Shown: piece by piece, positions 9,236 to 18,870 of the stretch | How the letters are laid out: each line of letters opens with the position of its first letter | Position numbering within the stretch: position 1 is the first letter of the stretch | Translations under genes and position numbers: made by a program | From: Variovorax paradoxus | GTDB taxonomy: Bacteria; Pseudomonadota; Gammaproteobacteria; Burkholderiales; Burkholderiaceae_C | Assembly: GCF_029919115.1 (NCBI RefSeq) | Contig: NZ_CP123990.1 | Span: forward strand, 3,472,001-3,536,000 | Length of the DNA stretch: 64,000 nucleotides | Reading direction: 5' to 3' | The notes under the pieces: model-generated | Database searches by the model: none | Told to the model about the DNA's origin: nothing | What the model saw: the letters and a program-made list of their open reading frames with translations, nothing else

Positions 9236-9688
9236 ATGCCCAAGACCCCACTTCGCGCCGCCGCTGCCGTCGGCGGTACTGCAGACGACATCGAGGCCGC
9301 GTTCTATGAGGCGCTGCAACGCGGCGACATCGAAGCACTGATGGCGTGCTGGGCCGACGAGGACGAGGTGTTCTGCGTGCATCCCGGCGGCCCCCGCCTG
9401 GTGGGCGCCACGGCAATCCGCGCGGCTTTCGAGCAGATGTTCGGCAACGGCGCCATCCACGCCATGCCTGCGCGGGTGCGCAAGATCGAGTCGCTGGCAA
9501 GCGCGGTGCACAACGTGCTCGAACGCATCGAGGTGCTCACCGCCGAAGGCCCGAAGCACGCCTTTGTGCTAGCCACCAACGTCTATCACAAGACTGCCGA
9601 AGGCTGGCGCATGGTGGCGCACCATGCGAGCCCCGGCAGCGCGCGGGAGCCCGTCGACGCGAACGACCCGCCCCAAATCTTGCACTGA
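9236..9688 (+). CDS. SnoaL/NTF2-like (YybH-type) domain protein
   Basis: This 150-residue protein has one cone-shaped alpha+beta domain. [40 protein letters not shown] and a final strand [17 protein letters not shown] are typical of SnoaL-like/DUF4440-type proteins. These families bind small ligands or act as isomerases or hydrolases. No catalytic residues can be assigned. It ends 3 bp before the next gene, so the two are probably co-transcribed. Confidence 0.75.
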   Translation: MPKTPLRAAAAVGGTADDIEAAFYEALQRGDIEALMACWADEDEVFCVHPGGPRLVGATAIRAAFEQMFGNGAIHAMPARVRKIESLASAVHNVLERIEVLTAEGPKHAFVLATNVYHKTAEGWRMVAHHASPGSAREPVDANDPPQILH

Positions 9689-9691
9689 GAA

Positions 9692-10705
9692 ATGCCTGGC
9701 GACGTTTCTTCCCCGCACTCATCCATGGGCTACGGCGCGCCGCGCTGGCTGCCCGGCGGCAACCTGCAGACCATCTGGGCGGCGCTCTATGCGCGCCGCT
9801 TCAACGGGCCGGCGCCGGTGTACCGCCGCGAGCGCTGGAACACGCCTGACGGCGACTTCATCGACGTCGATTTTGTCGATGCGGCCACACCGGGCCCACG
9901 GCCGCTGCTGGTGCTGTTCCATGGGCTGGAGGGCTCGTCGCGCAGCCACTATGCCGAAGCTTTTGCCACCTTTGCGGCCGAACGCGGCATGGCCTTTGCC
10001 GTGCCGCATTTCAGGGGCTGCAGCGGCGAACTCAACCTGGCCCCGCGCGCCTACCACTCGGGCGACTACGAAGAAATCGACTGGATCCTGCGGCGCATGC
10101 GCCAGCGCCAGGCACTCCACGGCGGCGGGCCTGTGCTGGCGGCGGGTGTTTCGCTGGGCGGCAATGCGCTGCTGCGCTGGGCCTGCGAGGCGGGCGAAAC
10201 GGCCCATGCCTCGGTTGCCGCCGTGGCCTCGGTGTGTGCGCCGCTCGATCTTGCGGCGGGCGGCGAGGCCATCGGCCGCGGCTTCAACCGGCTGGTCTAC
10301 ACGCGCATGTTCCTGGCGACCATGAAGCCCAAGGCCTTGGCCAAGCTGGCCCAGTTTCCGGGGCTTTTCGACCGCGAGCGTCTGATGGCGGCAAGAGACC
10401 TCTACACCTTCGACGACGTGTTCACCGCGCCGCTGCACGGCTTTCGCAACACCGACGACTACTGGGCGCGGGGCTCGTCCAAGCCGCACCTGAGCGCGAT
10501 TCGCGTGCCCGCGCTGGTGGTGAATGCGCTGAACGACCCGTTCATTCCGGCCCGCAGCCTGCCGGGCCCGGGCGAAGTGGGCCCGCACGTCACGTTGTGG
10601 CAGCCTGCGCATGGCGGCCATGTGGGCTTTCCGCTTGGCGCGCCGCCGGGGCACGTGCGCGGCATGCCGGAGAGCGTCGGTAGCTGGCTCGGGCAGTTCG
10701 CCTAG
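9692..10705 (+). CDS. YheT-family alpha/beta hydrolase
   Basis: This 337-residue protein has the hallmark YheT opening (RWLPGGNLQTIWAALYAR), then LLVLFHGLEGSSRSHYA for the oxyanion loop. The nucleophile elbow is GVSLGGNALLRW with Ser, followed by an acidic residue in NALNDPFIP and a terminal His in PAHGGHVGFPLG. The catalytic triad thus looks intact. YheT/ABHD1-type proteins are presumed esterases with unproven natural substrates. Confidence 0.85.
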   Translation: MPGDVSSPHSSMGYGAPRWLPGGNLQTIWAALYARRFNGPAPVYRRERWNTPDGDFIDVDFVDAATPGPRPLLVLFHGLEGSSRSHYAEAFATFAAERGMAFAVPHFRGCSGELNLAPRAYHSGDYEEIDWILRRMRQRQALHGGGPVLAAGVSLGGNALLRWACEAGETAHASVAAVASVCAPLDLAAGGEAIGRGFNRLVYTRMFLATMKPKALAKLAQFPGLFDRERLMAARDLYTFDDVFTAPLHGFRNTDDYWARGSSKPHLSAIRVPALVVNALNDPFIPARSLPGPGEVGPHVTLWQPAHGGHVGFPLGAPPGHVRGMPESVGSWLGQFA

Positions 10706-10740
10706 GCCCGGCTGCCGCGCAGGCGCGCAAAATAGCTTGC

Positions 10741-11289
10741 ATGGACGACATCGTTAAACAAGCGCTCGCCAAGTGGCCCAACGTGCCGCATTGCTACGGC
10801 TGGCTTGGCCTGGACGCGCGCGGCAACTGGTACATGCGCGACGACCGCACCCAGGCCCAGGGCCCGTTTCCGGCCGCAAAGGGCTCGATGCTGCGGCACG
10901 ACAAGCTGATCGATTTCATTCACCGCAACTACGAGCGCGACGCGGAAGGGCAGTGGTTCTTCCAGAACGGCCCCCAGCGCGTGTACGTCGAGCTGGAGGC
11001 GGCGCCCTTCGTCTGGCGCATTGCGGACGACAACGGCTTTGCCGTTACGGCCCATACCGGGCAGGCCGCCGATGTCTCGGGCTGCCTGCTCGACGAGGAG
11101 GGGCGCCTTTACCTGGTCGCTCCCATCGGGTTGGGGCTGGTTCATACGCAGGACGTGGGCCTGGCGGCCAATGCCATCGAGCAGAGCCTGTGGACGCCCG
11201 AACAGGTGCGCGCCGCCGACCTGCCGCAGCGCTTCGGCCATGTGCTGAGCCCCGCGGCCCGCCAGCCGGTGGCCGCTGCCAAACCCTGA
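10741..11289 (+). CDS. conserved protein of unknown function
   Basis: The protein has 182 residues and begins MDDIVKQALAKWPNVPHCYG. It is rich in Trp and Tyr (WLGLDARGNWYMRDD, QWFFQNGPQRVYVELE) and has no signal peptide or membrane segment. I recognise the pattern as a conserved Burkholderiales protein whose function has not been assigned. It follows yheT by 35 bp on the same strand and is followed by a strong intrinsic terminator, so it may end that transcription unit. Confidence 0.65.
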   Translation: MDDIVKQALAKWPNVPHCYGWLGLDARGNWYMRDDRTQAQGPFPAAKGSMLRHDKLIDFIHRNYERDAEGQWFFQNGPQRVYVELEAAPFVWRIADDNGFAVTAHTGQAADVSGCLLDEEGRLYLVAPIGLGLVHTQDVGLAANAIEQSLWTPEQVRAADLPQRFGHVLSPAARQPVAAAKP

Positions 11290-11310
11290 TTGGCCGCCCT
11301 GCAGGCGTAA

Positions 11311-11335
11311 AAAAGCCGGCGCGAAGCCGGCTTTT
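11311..11335. terminator. intrinsic terminator, bidirectional
   Basis: There is a perfect 10-bp inverted repeat AAAAGCCGGC and GCCGGCTTTT with loop GCGAA. T-rich tails on both strands suit the convergent genes on either side. Confidence 0.85.
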
Positions 11336-11366
11336 GCTTTTGGGGCAGCGCGCCCCCGGGTTCTGC

Positions 11367-11978
11367 TTACTTGGCCGCGCTGGCCGGTGCGGCAGCCGAG
11401 GCAGCACCTTCGGCAGGCGCCGCGCCTGCGGCGGGGCGGTCTGGCACCGGGAACTTGGCGCCGCCTGCATTGGCCAGGTAGACCACGGCACGGCCGATTT
11501 CGAGGTCTTCGAAGTCGCCGCCGCCCTGGGGAGGCATGGCGCCCTTGCCATGCAGCGCATGGTCGAGCAGCGTTTCATAGCCCTGGCCGATACGCGGGCC
11601 CCAGGCAGCGGCGTCGCTCAGGTGGGGCGCGCCGGGAATGCCGGGCGAGCCGTGGCAGGCAATGCACTGCGTCTTGAAAACCGTTTCGCCTGTTGCCAGG
11701 GGGCGGTTTGCGTCGCGGATTTCAATGGCACCGACCTTCTTGAGGCGGTCGGCCACTTCGCGGTTGCGCGCGTCTTGCGACACGCCGTAGAGCGCCATGT
11801 TGTCGCCCTCTGCCGTGCCCGCGGGCTTGTTGCCCGAAACCACATAGGCCACAAGGCCCACGATGATCAGGATGGGAGCAAGAAAGGAGAAAAATACCGC
11901 CAGCAGCAGTTGCTTCGGGTTTTTGATCGGGCCGGTGTGGGCGTCTTCTGTGGCCTGGTAATGCGGGTCTGCGCTCAT
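11367..11978 (-). CDS. membrane-anchored c-type cytochrome
   Basis: This 203-residue protein has an N-terminal transmembrane helix (about residues 23-47) that anchors a periplasmic cytochrome domain. Haem is attached at C105-x-x-C108-H109 (CIACH). The distal Met ligand is probably in KGAMPPQGGG, and an Ala/Pro-rich tail follows. The layout is that of cytochrome c5/c555-like electron carriers of betaproteobacteria, which pass electrons to terminal oxidases. The exact partner is not shown. Confidence 0.87.
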   Translation of the reverse strand: MSADPHYQATEDAHTGPIKNPKQLLLAVFFSFLAPILIIVGLVAYVVSGNKPAGTAEGDNMALYGVSQDARNREVADRLKKVGAIEIRDANRPLATGETVFKTQCIACHGSPGIPGAPHLSDAAAWGPRIGQGYETLLDHALHGKGAMPPQGGGDFEDLEIGRAVVYLANAGGAKFPVPDRPAAGAAPAEGAASAAAPASAAK

Positions 11979-12030
11979 GGCGTCCTCAATAACGGGGGCT
12001 CGTCGGGGGGCTTTTTCGAATCAACCGGCG

Positions 12031-12036
12031 ATTATA
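12031..12036 (-). promoter_or_regulatory. candidate -10 box for the cytochrome gene
   Basis: A TATAAT hexamer on the minus strand lies 53 bp upstream of the cytochrome start. No convincing -35 element is found at normal spacing. Confidence 0.35.
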
Positions 12037-12092
12037 GAGAGGCCCTCCGCCCAAAGGACGGAAGGCCGCTCCGGAGCCGTCGCGCGAAAGCC

Positions 12093-13517
12093 TCAGCCCT
12101 TGTTCTCGCGGCCTGTCCAGCCGCCGCCCAGCGTCTTGTAGAGCGTGACCTGGTTCTGCAGCTGCAAGAGCCGCGTGGTCACTGCCGACTGCTGCGCCGT
12201 GTACAGCGAGCGCTGCGCGTCGAGCAGGTCCAGCGCGCTGGCAATGCCGTTGCGGTAGCGCATGTCCGAAAGCTTGAAGCGCACCGCCTCGGCATCGGCC
12301 TGCGCACGCTGCGCCCGCACCTGTTCGCCCAGCGTGGCGCGGCCGGCCAGGGCGTCCGCCACTTCGCGGAAAGCGGTTTGAATGGATTTTTCGTACTGCG
12401 CCACCGCAATCTCGCGCCCGGCCTTGGCCGAGTCGAGCCCCGCGATGTTGCGGCCCGCATCGAAGATGGGCAGCGTGATCTGCGGCGCAAAGGCCCAGGC
12501 CTTCGATCCGCTGTCGAACAGGCCCGAGAACTCGCTGCTCGCGGTACCGATCGAGGTGGTGAGCGAGACGCGCGGAAAGAACGCCGCGCGCGCCGCGCCG
12601 ATGTTGGCGTTGGCCGCAATCAGCTGCTGCTCGGCCGAGCGGATGTCCGGCCGCTCGGCCAGCAGGTCTGAGGGCAGGCCCGCGGGCACCTCGGGCATCG
12701 GCTTGATGCCGTCCAGGCCCCTGGCGCCGCCGGCCGTGGCTTCTGCCGGCACCGGCGCACCCAGCAGCAGGGCGAGCGCGTTCTCGTCCTGCTGGCGCGT
12801 GCGCAGCTGCTGCGCGTAAGAAGCACGTGCGGTTTCGGCCAGCGAGTTCGCGGCCTGGAAGTCCAGCTCCGACGACACGCCGTTGTCGAAGCGCAGCTTG
12901 GTCAGGCGCACCGATTCTTCGCGCGTCACCATCGTCTGGCGCGTGAGCTCGAGCAGTTCGTCGTCGGCAATCAGCGTGAGCCAGCCGGTGGCAACCGCGG
13001 CAATCAGGCTGATCTGCGCGGCCTTGCGCGTTTCTTCGGTGGCAAGGTATTGCGCCAGCGCCTGGTCCTTCAGGCTGCGGATGCGGCCGAAGAAGTCGAT
13101 CTCCCAGGCGGTAATGCCCAGGTTCACGCTGTACTGCGACGACACGCTGCCCGCGCTGCTGTCGAAGGCCTGCAGCTGGTTGGGGCTCGAGCGCGAGCCG
13201 CTGCCGGTAAGGCCCAGCGCCGGAAAGAGGGCAGAGCGCTCGATCTGGAACTGCGCGCGCGCCTGCTCGATGTTGAGCACCGACACCCGCAGGTCGCGGT
13301 TGTTGGCCAGCGCGGTCTGGATCAGGCCGGCAAGGCGCGGATCGGTGAAGAAGTCTTGCCACGGCAGGGCGGCCGCGGCCTGGCCCGCCGGCTGCGCCGG
13401 ATCGCCCGGAAAGGTGGTGGGCACCGGCGCCGCGGGGCGCTCGTAGGTTGGAATGAGCGAGCAGCCGGCCAGCAGCATGGCTGCGGCCAGGGCGGTAGGA
13501 ATGAATTTCTTAGTCAT
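12093..13517 (-). CDS. efflux transporter outer-membrane factor lipoprotein (NodT/OprM family)
   Basis: This 474-residue TolC-like outer-membrane channel forms the exit duct of the RND pump encoded just upstream. The N-terminus MTKKFIPTALAAAMLLAGCS has a lipobox with lipidated Cys19. Two repeats of the outer-membrane efflux domain follow (LIQTALANNRDLRVSVLNIE; ADIRSAEQQ-type second repeat). Its ATG overlaps the pump stop (ATGACTAA, 13510-13517), indicating tight coupling. Bases from 12184 onward are inside the giant inverted repeat; the last 91 bp (C-terminus) lie outside the part that can be confirmed in the right arm. Confidence 0.93.
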   Translation of the reverse strand: MTKKFIPTALAAAMLLAGCSLIPTYERPAAPVPTTFPGDPAQPAGQAAAALPWQDFFTDPRLAGLIQTALANNRDLRVSVLNIEQARAQFQIERSALFPALGLTGSGSRSSPNQLQAFDSSAGSVSSQYSVNLGITAWEIDFFGRIRSLKDQALAQYLATEETRKAAQISLIAAVATGWLTLIADDELLELTRQTMVTREESVRLTKLRFDNGVSSELDFQAANSLAETARASYAQQLRTRQQDENALALLLGAPVPAEATAGGARGLDGIKPMPEVPAGLPSDLLAERPDIRSAEQQLIAANANIGAARAAFFPRVSLTTSIGTASSEFSGLFDSGSKAWAFAPQITLPIFDAGRNIAGLDSAKAGREIAVAQYEKSIQTAFREVADALAGRATLGEQVRAQRAQADAEAVRFKLSDMRYRNGIASALDLLDAQRSLYTAQQSAVTTRLLQLQNQVTLYKTLGGGWTGRENKG

Positions 13518-16500
13518 GTGTCTTTTCCTCCGTGATGCCGGCGGCCTCTGCATGCCGCTTGTCGGCTTCATGCTGGCGCGCGCTGCCCTTGAACAGGCCG
13601 CGCACCACCACGAAGAAGACCGGCACGAAGATCACGGCCAGCACCGTGCCCGTGACCATGCCGCCGAGCACACCGGTGCCAATGGCGCGCTGGCTGGCCG
13701 AGCCGGCGCCGGAGGCAATGGCCAGCGGCACCACGCCCAGGCCAAAGGCCAGCGAGGTCATGATGATCGGGCGGAACCGCAGGTGCGCCGCGGCCAGGGC
13801 CGATTCAATGATGCCCTTGCCCTGCGCCTGCAGGTCTTTTGCAAACTCGATGATCAGAATCGCGTTTTTCGCCGAGAGGCCGATGATGGTGATCAGGCCC
13901 ACCTGGAAGTACACGTCGTTTGAATAGGCGCGCAGCATGGTTGCCAGCAGCACACCCAGCACGCCCAGCGGCACCACCAGAATGACCGCCAGCGGAATCG
14001 ACCAGCTCTCGTACAGCGCAGCCAGGCACAGGAACACCGCCAGAATTGCGAAGCCGTACAGGATGATGGCCTGCGAGCCCGCGAGCTTTTCTTCGCGCGA
14101 CTGACCCGTCCACTCGAAGCCGAAGCCTTGCGGCAACTGCGCGGCGAGCTTTTCCATCTCGGCCATCGCAGCACCCGTGCTGAAGCCCGGCGCCGCGTCG
14201 CCGCTGATGCGGATGGCGGGGTAGCCGTTGTAGCGCACCGTTTGCGTGGCGCCCGTTACCCACTTGGTGGTGGCAAAGGCCGAGAGCGGCACCGGCTGGC
14301 CCTGCGAGTTGCTGGCGTTCAGCTTCAGCAGGTCGTCCGGCTGCATGCGCGCCGGCGCATCGGCTTGCACCACCACGCGCTGCAGGCGGCCGCGGTTCGG
14401 AAAGTCGTTGATGTAGCTCGAACCCAGGCCGGTCGACAGCGTGGCGTTGATCGCATCGAAGGTCACGCCCAGCGCACTGGCCTTGTCCCGGTCGATGTCG
14501 ATCTGCAGCTGCGGCGCGTCTTCCAGGCCGTCAGGGCGAACCTGCGCCAGGATCTTGCTTTGGCTGGCCATGCCCAGCAGCTGGTTGCGCGCGTTGATGA
14601 GCGCCTCGTGGCCCGCACCCGAACGGTCTTGCAGCCGGAAGCTGAAGCCGCTCGCGTTGCCCAGTTCAGGAATGGGCGGCGGGCTCAGCGGGTAGATGAA
14701 CGCGTCGCGAATGCCCGAGAGCGCACCGAAGGCGCGGCCCGCAAGCGCGCTGGCCGAATGGGCCGGGTCTTTGCGTTCTTCCCAGTCTTTCAGCGTCACG
14801 AAGGCAAGGCCGGCGTTCTGGCCCTGGCCCGAGAAGCTGAAGCCCATCACGCCGACCATGCTCTGCACTTCGGGCTGCTTCAGGATGAAGCCTTCGACCT
14901 GCTGCATGACCGACAGCGCACGCTCTTGCGTGGCGCCTGGCGGCAGCTGCACGTTCACGATGATGTTGCCCTGGTCTTCTGCCGGCAAGAACGAGCTTGG
15001 CAGCCGCAGGTAGGTAAACACCACCGCGCCGATGATCACGGCATAGATGATCAGGTAGCGCGCGGCGCGCCGCAGAATGCGCGCGACGATGCCTTCGTAG
15101 CCCTTGGCTGTGCGCGAAAAGCCGCGGTTGAACCAGCCGAAGAAGCCGCTCTTTTCATGGTGGTGGCCCGCTTCGACCGGCTTGAGCAGCGTGGCGCACA
15201 GTGCCGGCGTGAGAGACAGCGCCATGAAGGCCGAGAAGGCGATCGACGTCACCATGACCGCCGAGAACTGGCGGTAGATGTTGCCCGTGGAGCCCGCAAA
15301 AAATGCGAGCGGCACAAACACCGAGATCAGCACCACCGTCACGCCGATGATGGCGCCCGAGATCTGCCGCATGGCCTTGCGGGTGGCTTCGAGCGGCGAA
15401 AGCCCCTCTTCGCTCATGATGCGCTCGACGTTTTCGACCACCACAATGGCGTCGTCCACCACGATACCGATCACCAGCACCATGCCGAACATGGTCAGCA
15501 CGTTGATCGAGAAGCCCAGCGCAAGCAGCGAGGCGAACGTGCCCAAGAGCGCAATTGGCACCACGATGGTTGGAATGATCGTGTAGCGCCAGTTCTGCAA
15601 GAACAGGAACATCACCACAAACACCAGCGCAATGGCTTCGAGCAGCGTCTTCACCACTTCGGTGATGGAGATCTGCACAAAGCGCGAGCTGTCGTACGGA
15701 ATGTCCCACTTCACGCCCGGCGGAAAGAAGCGCTGCAGCTCTGCCATCTTGGCGCGGATGGCCTTGGCCGACTGAAGCGCGTTGCCGTTGGGCGTGGGCT
15801 GCACGCCCACACCCACCGCCGGCACGCCGTTGAGCCGCGCCGAGGTGGCATAAGACTGGCCGCCAAGCTCGACCCGCGCCACGTCTTGCAGCCGCACGGT
15901 CGAGCCGTCGGGGTTGGCGCGCAACACAATCTTCTTGAACTGGTCGACGTTGGCCAGCTGGCCGTTGACCACCACCGTGGCTGCAATGGCCTGGCCGGGA
16001 ATGTTGGGCAGGTCGCCCAGCGTGCCCGAAGACACCTGCGCATTCTGTGCGCGAATCGCGTTGTTCACGTCCGTGGCCGACAGGTTGAAGCCTTGCAGCT
16101 TGGCCGGGTCGATCCAGATGCGCATCGCGTTTTCGGAGCCGAACAGCTGGGCCTGGCCCACGCCCACCACGCGCTGCAGTTCAGGCACCACGTTGCGCGC
16201 GGCATAGTCGCCAAGCGCCACCGGGTCGAACTGCGGGTTGTCCGAAGACAGCATCACGAACATCAGGAAGTTGTTGCGCGACTTGTCTACGCGCACACCC
16301 TGCTGCGTTACCGCGGCCGGCAGGCGCGGCGTTGCGCGCGAAAGCCGGTTTTGCACGTCCACCTGTGCAAGGTCGGGGTTGGTGCCCGCCTCGAAGCTGA
16401 TGGTGATGGTGCCGGTGCCGTCCGCCTGGGCCACCGATTCCATGTAGATCAGGCCCGGCGAACCGTTCATTTCGCGTTCGATCACGGACAGCACGCTGTC

Positions 16501-16674
16501 TTCCAGCGTCTGGGCCGAGGCGCCGGGGTACGCCACGTTGATCACGATGGCCGGCGGTGCCACCGGCGGGTATTGCGAGATCGGCAGCTGGGTAATTGCC
16601 ACGCCGCCCATCACCAGGACGAACAGGGCGATCACCCAGGCGAAGATCGGGCGGTCGATAAAGAATTTGGCCAT
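13510..16674 (-). CDS. RND efflux pump permease, HAE1 family (AcrB/MexB-like)
   Basis: This 1054-residue inner-membrane proton/drug antiporter has the usual AcrB length. It starts MAKFFIDRPIFAWVIALFVL. The transmembrane segment GIVVDDAIVVVENVERIM holds the paired Asp of the proton relay. Large periplasmic loops follow TM1 and TM7, and QVGLITIIGLSAKNAILIIE is a typical TM10 region with the conserved Lys. It works as a trimer with the adaptor 18 bp upstream and the outer-membrane channel, whose start it overlaps by 8 bp. Substrates are probably hydrophobic or amphiphilic drugs and solvents. Confidence 0.96.
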   Translation of the reverse strand: MAKFFIDRPIFAWVIALFVLVMGGVAITQLPISQYPPVAPPAIVINVAYPGASAQTLEDSVLSVIEREMNGSPGLIYMESVAQADGTGTITISFEAGTNPDLAQVDVQNRLSRATPRLPAAVTQQGVRVDKSRNNFLMFVMLSSDNPQFDPVALGDYAARNVVPELQRVVGVGQAQLFGSENAMRIWIDPAKLQGFNLSATDVNNAIRAQNAQVSSGTLGDLPNIPGQAIAATVVVNGQLANVDQFKKIVLRANPDGSTVRLQDVARVELGGQSYATSARLNGVPAVGVGVQPTPNGNALQSAKAIRAKMAELQRFFPPGVKWDIPYDSSRFVQISITEVVKTLLEAIALVFVVMFLFLQNWRYTIIPTIVVPIALLGTFASLLALGFSINVLTMFGMVLVIGIVVDDAIVVVENVERIMSEEGLSPLEATRKAMRQISGAIIGVTVVLISVFVPLAFFAGSTGNIYRQFSAVMVTSIAFSAFMALSLTPALCATLLKPVEAGHHHEKSGFFGWFNRGFSRTAKGYEGIVARILRRAARYLIIYAVIIGAVVFTYLRLPSSFLPAEDQGNIIVNVQLPPGATQERALSVMQQVEGFILKQPEVQSMVGVMGFSFSGQGQNAGLAFVTLKDWEERKDPAHSASALAGRAFGALSGIRDAFIYPLSPPPIPELGNASGFSFRLQDRSGAGHEALINARNQLLGMASQSKILAQVRPDGLEDAPQLQIDIDRDKASALGVTFDAINATLSTGLGSSYINDFPNRGRLQRVVVQADAPARMQPDDLLKLNASNSQGQPVPLSAFATTKWVTGATQTVRYNGYPAIRISGDAAPGFSTGAAMAEMEKLAAQLPQGFGFEWTGQSREEKLAGSQAIILYGFAILAVFLCLAALYESWSIPLAVILVVPLGVLGVLLATMLRAYSNDVYFQVGLITIIGLSAKNAILIIEFAKDLQAQGKGIIESALAAAHLRFRPIIMTSLAFGLGVVPLAIASGAGSASQRAIGTGVLGGMVTGTVLAVIFVPVFFVVVRGLFKGSARQHEADKRHAEAAGITEEKTHD

Positions 16675-16692
16675 GCGGGCGCGCTCCTGCTA

Positions 16693-17982
16693 TTACTTCT
16701 TTTCGGCCGGCGCAGCCGCCGCACCGCTGGCTGGCGCCGCCGCGGCAGACGCCGCCGGCGCTGCCGGTTTTGCCGCACCGTTGGGCGCCGGCTTGGTCCA
16801 TGGCACCGCCTTTACCGGCGTGCCGGGCGGCATCATCTGCAGCTTCTGGAAGCCGTCGACCATTACCTGTTCGCCCGCCTTCAGGCCGTCGAGCACCACC
16901 CACTGGTTGTCCTTGGCGGCGCTGATCTTCACCGTGCGCTGGCTGATCTTGCCGTCGGCACTGACCACAGACACCGTGTCGCCCTGCTGCGTGCGCGTAA
17001 CCGCCTGCTGGGGAATGGTGATTGCGTTTGTGGCCTGCGCCTGCTCAAGCTTTACGCGCACATACAGGCCGGGCAGCAGCTCGCCCTTCGGGTTGGGCAC
17101 CTCGGCGCGCAGCGTGACCTGGCCCGTGGCCTGGTCCACCGTCAGGTCGGAGAACAGCAGCTTGCCCGGCAGCGTGTAGTCGGTGCCGTCTTCGAGCACC
17201 ACCGTGACGCTGGCGGCCTCTTCGCCGTTGGCGCGCTTGTACTGGCCCGCAGCCAGTGCGCGGCGCAGCTTCAGCACGTCGGATGCCGACTGCGTGAAGT
17301 TCACGTACATCGGGTTGATCTGCTGCACCACCGCCAGCTCGGTTGCGTCGCCCTGGCCCACCAGCGCGCCTTCGGTTACCAGCGCGCGGCCGATGCGGCC
17401 TGCAATGGGCGAGGTTACGTCGGCGTAGCCAAGGTTGATCTTGGCGGTTTGCACGGCGGCGCGGCCCGCGGCCACATCGGCCTCGGCCGTTTTTTGCGCG
17501 GCCACGGCGTTTGCGTATTCCTGCTTGCTGACTGCGTTGGCCTCGACCAGCGGCTTGTAGCGGTCGGCCAGCGCCTTCGCCTGCACGGCGTTGGCCTCTG
17601 CCCGGGCCAGCGTGGCCTGCGCGTTTTGCGAGGCTGCCACCAGCGGTGCCGGGTCAATGCGGAACAGCAGCTGGCCCGCCTTTACATCGCTACCTTCGCG
17701 GAACTCGCGCTTCAGCAGAATGCCCGAGGCACGGGCGCGAACCTGCGCCACGCGCGAGGCTTCGAGCCGGCCCGGCAGCTCGGTTACCAGGCCCACGTCT
17801 GTTGGCGTGGCAACCACCACCCCCACTTCAGGCGCCGGGCGGGCGCCGCCACCGGCTGCGCCACCCTTGCCAGCGGGCGCATCGCCCTTGGAACAGGCCG
17901 CGAGCGTCAGCACCACAACGGCGGCCACGATCGCGAGGCGCGGCGAGAACGAAGATTGACGCGAAACATGCAGGAGAGGCAT
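16693..17982 (-). CDS. RND efflux periplasmic adaptor lipoprotein (AcrA/MexA-like)
   Basis: This membrane-fusion protein of 429 residues links pump and channel. The start at 17982 (MPLLHVSRQ) follows AAGGA. The lipobox LTLAAC gives lipidated Cys30. Then come a lipoyl half-motif, a coiled-coil hairpin rich in Ala/Lys/Glu (residues about 125-200), and beta-barrel and membrane-proximal domains. The C-terminal tail of about 45 residues is low-complexity Ala/Pro. It is the first gene of the efflux operon, divergent from the TetR gene. Confidence 0.94.
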   Translation of the reverse strand: MPLLHVSRQSSFSPRLAIVAAVVVLTLAACSKGDAPAGKGGAAGGGARPAPEVGVVVATPTDVGLVTELPGRLEASRVAQVRARASGILLKREFREGSDVKAGQLLFRIDPAPLVAASQNAQATLARAEANAVQAKALADRYKPLVEANAVSKQEYANAVAAQKTAEADVAAGRAAVQTAKINLGYADVTSPIAGRIGRALVTEGALVGQGDATELAVVQQINPMYVNFTQSASDVLKLRRALAAGQYKRANGEEAASVTVVLEDGTDYTLPGKLLFSDLTVDQATGQVTLRAEVPNPKGELLPGLYVRVKLEQAQATNAITIPQQAVTRTQQGDTVSVVSADGKISQRTVKISAAKDNQWVVLDGLKAGEQVMVDGFQKLQMMPPGTPVKAVPWTKPAPNGAAKPAAPAASAAAAPASGAAAAPAEKK

Positions 17983-18075
17983 GCGAATCCTTTGAAGCAA
18001 AGACAGGAGATGGCGCGTTCGCGATGCGAACAGAAAGCCAGCATAAACAGCCGGGCCATCGGGGAAGCCCGATAG

Positions 18076-18101
18076 TTTACATACATTCATGGATGTATAG
18101 T
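18076..18101. promoter_or_regulatory. palindromic operator between efflux operon and TetR gene
   Basis: ATACAT at 18081-18086 and ATGTAT at 18093-18098 form an inverted repeat around a 6-bp centre, in a notably A/T-rich patch of GC-rich DNA. AcrR/TtgR-type repressors bind similar palindromes in the divergent promoter region of their efflux operons, and the geometry here fits. Mirror copy: 58083-58108. Confidence 0.7.
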
Positions 18102-18161
18102 GACAGCATTGAATGGCCCCATGGTTCGGAAAGGGCTTGGCTTTACAAATCAGGAGACTTG

Positions 18162-18827
18162 GTGGCACGTCGTACGAAGGAAGAAGCACTGGCTACACGG
18201 AATCGGTTGCTCGATGCCGCGGAGCTGCTGTTTCAGGCGCAGGGTGTTTCGCAAACCTCGCTGCAGCAAATTGCGCAGCAGGCCGGCGCGACCCGTGGCG
18301 CAATTTATTGGCACTTCAAGGACAAGGCCGACCTGTTCAACGCCATGATGGAGCGCGTCATCCTGCCGCTGGAGGCCGGCCCCCGGGCCGCCGCGGCGGC
18401 CGGCACCGACGACCCCCTGGCCGAGATTGAAGAGGGCATGGTGCATGCGCTTACCCTCATGACCACCGACCCCCAGGTGCGCCGCGTGTTCGACGTGGCC
18501 ACCCACAAGGTTGAATACACGCACGACATGGCCTCGGTGCAGCAGCGCCACCTGGACGCGCGCAACGCCTGCGTGACCGATTTTGAAAAAGCCCTGCGCC
18601 TGGCCGCCCGCCGCGACCAGGTCAAGCTGCCCGTGCCCGGCCACGTGGCCGCACAGGGCCTGCACGCACTGCTGAGCGGGCTCATACAGAACTGGCTGCT
18701 CGACCCCACCGCCTTCGAGCTGGTGTCTACCGGCAGGCGCACCTTTCGCGTTTACCTGGCCGGCCTGGGTTTTGAACGGAACTCGACCGCGGGTGTCGGA
18801 AACGAAGCAGAAGAAGTCGCCGCCTGA
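18162..18827 (+). CDS. TetR family repressor of the efflux operon (AcrR/TtgR-like)
   Basis: This 221-residue regulator begins with VARRTKEEALATRNRLLDAA, the typical AcrR/TtgR N-terminus. The helix-turn-helix is TSLQQIAQQAGATRGAIYWH. No ATG fits: a GTG at 18162 with AGGAG five bases upstream is the best start, and the preceding TTG (18159) is too close. The C-terminal half is the MAATS-type ligand-binding domain expected to sense pump substrates. It is divergent from the adaptor gene with a shared operator, so it probably represses the operon and itself. Confidence 0.9.
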   Translation: MARRTKEEALATRNRLLDAAELLFQAQGVSQTSLQQIAQQAGATRGAIYWHFKDKADLFNAMMERVILPLEAGPRAAAAAGTDDPLAEIEEGMVHALTLMTTDPQVRRVFDVATHKVEYTHDMASVQQRHLDARNACVTDFEKALRLAARRDQVKLPVPGHVAAQGLHALLSGLIQNWLLDPTAFELVSTGRRTFRVYLAGLGFERNSTAGVGNEAEEVAA

Positions 18828-18870
18828 TAGGCGATAATGCGTGGCTCCGGTTCTGCCGGAACCCAGATTC

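Noticed and set aside
14128..18075. A 1315-codon plus-strand ORF running opposite the efflux pump and adaptor genes
   Set aside because: It is antisense to well-recognised genes, is His/Arg/Gln-rich and has no domain. This is the usual shadow frame of high-GC DNA; its mirror at 58109-62056 is the same.
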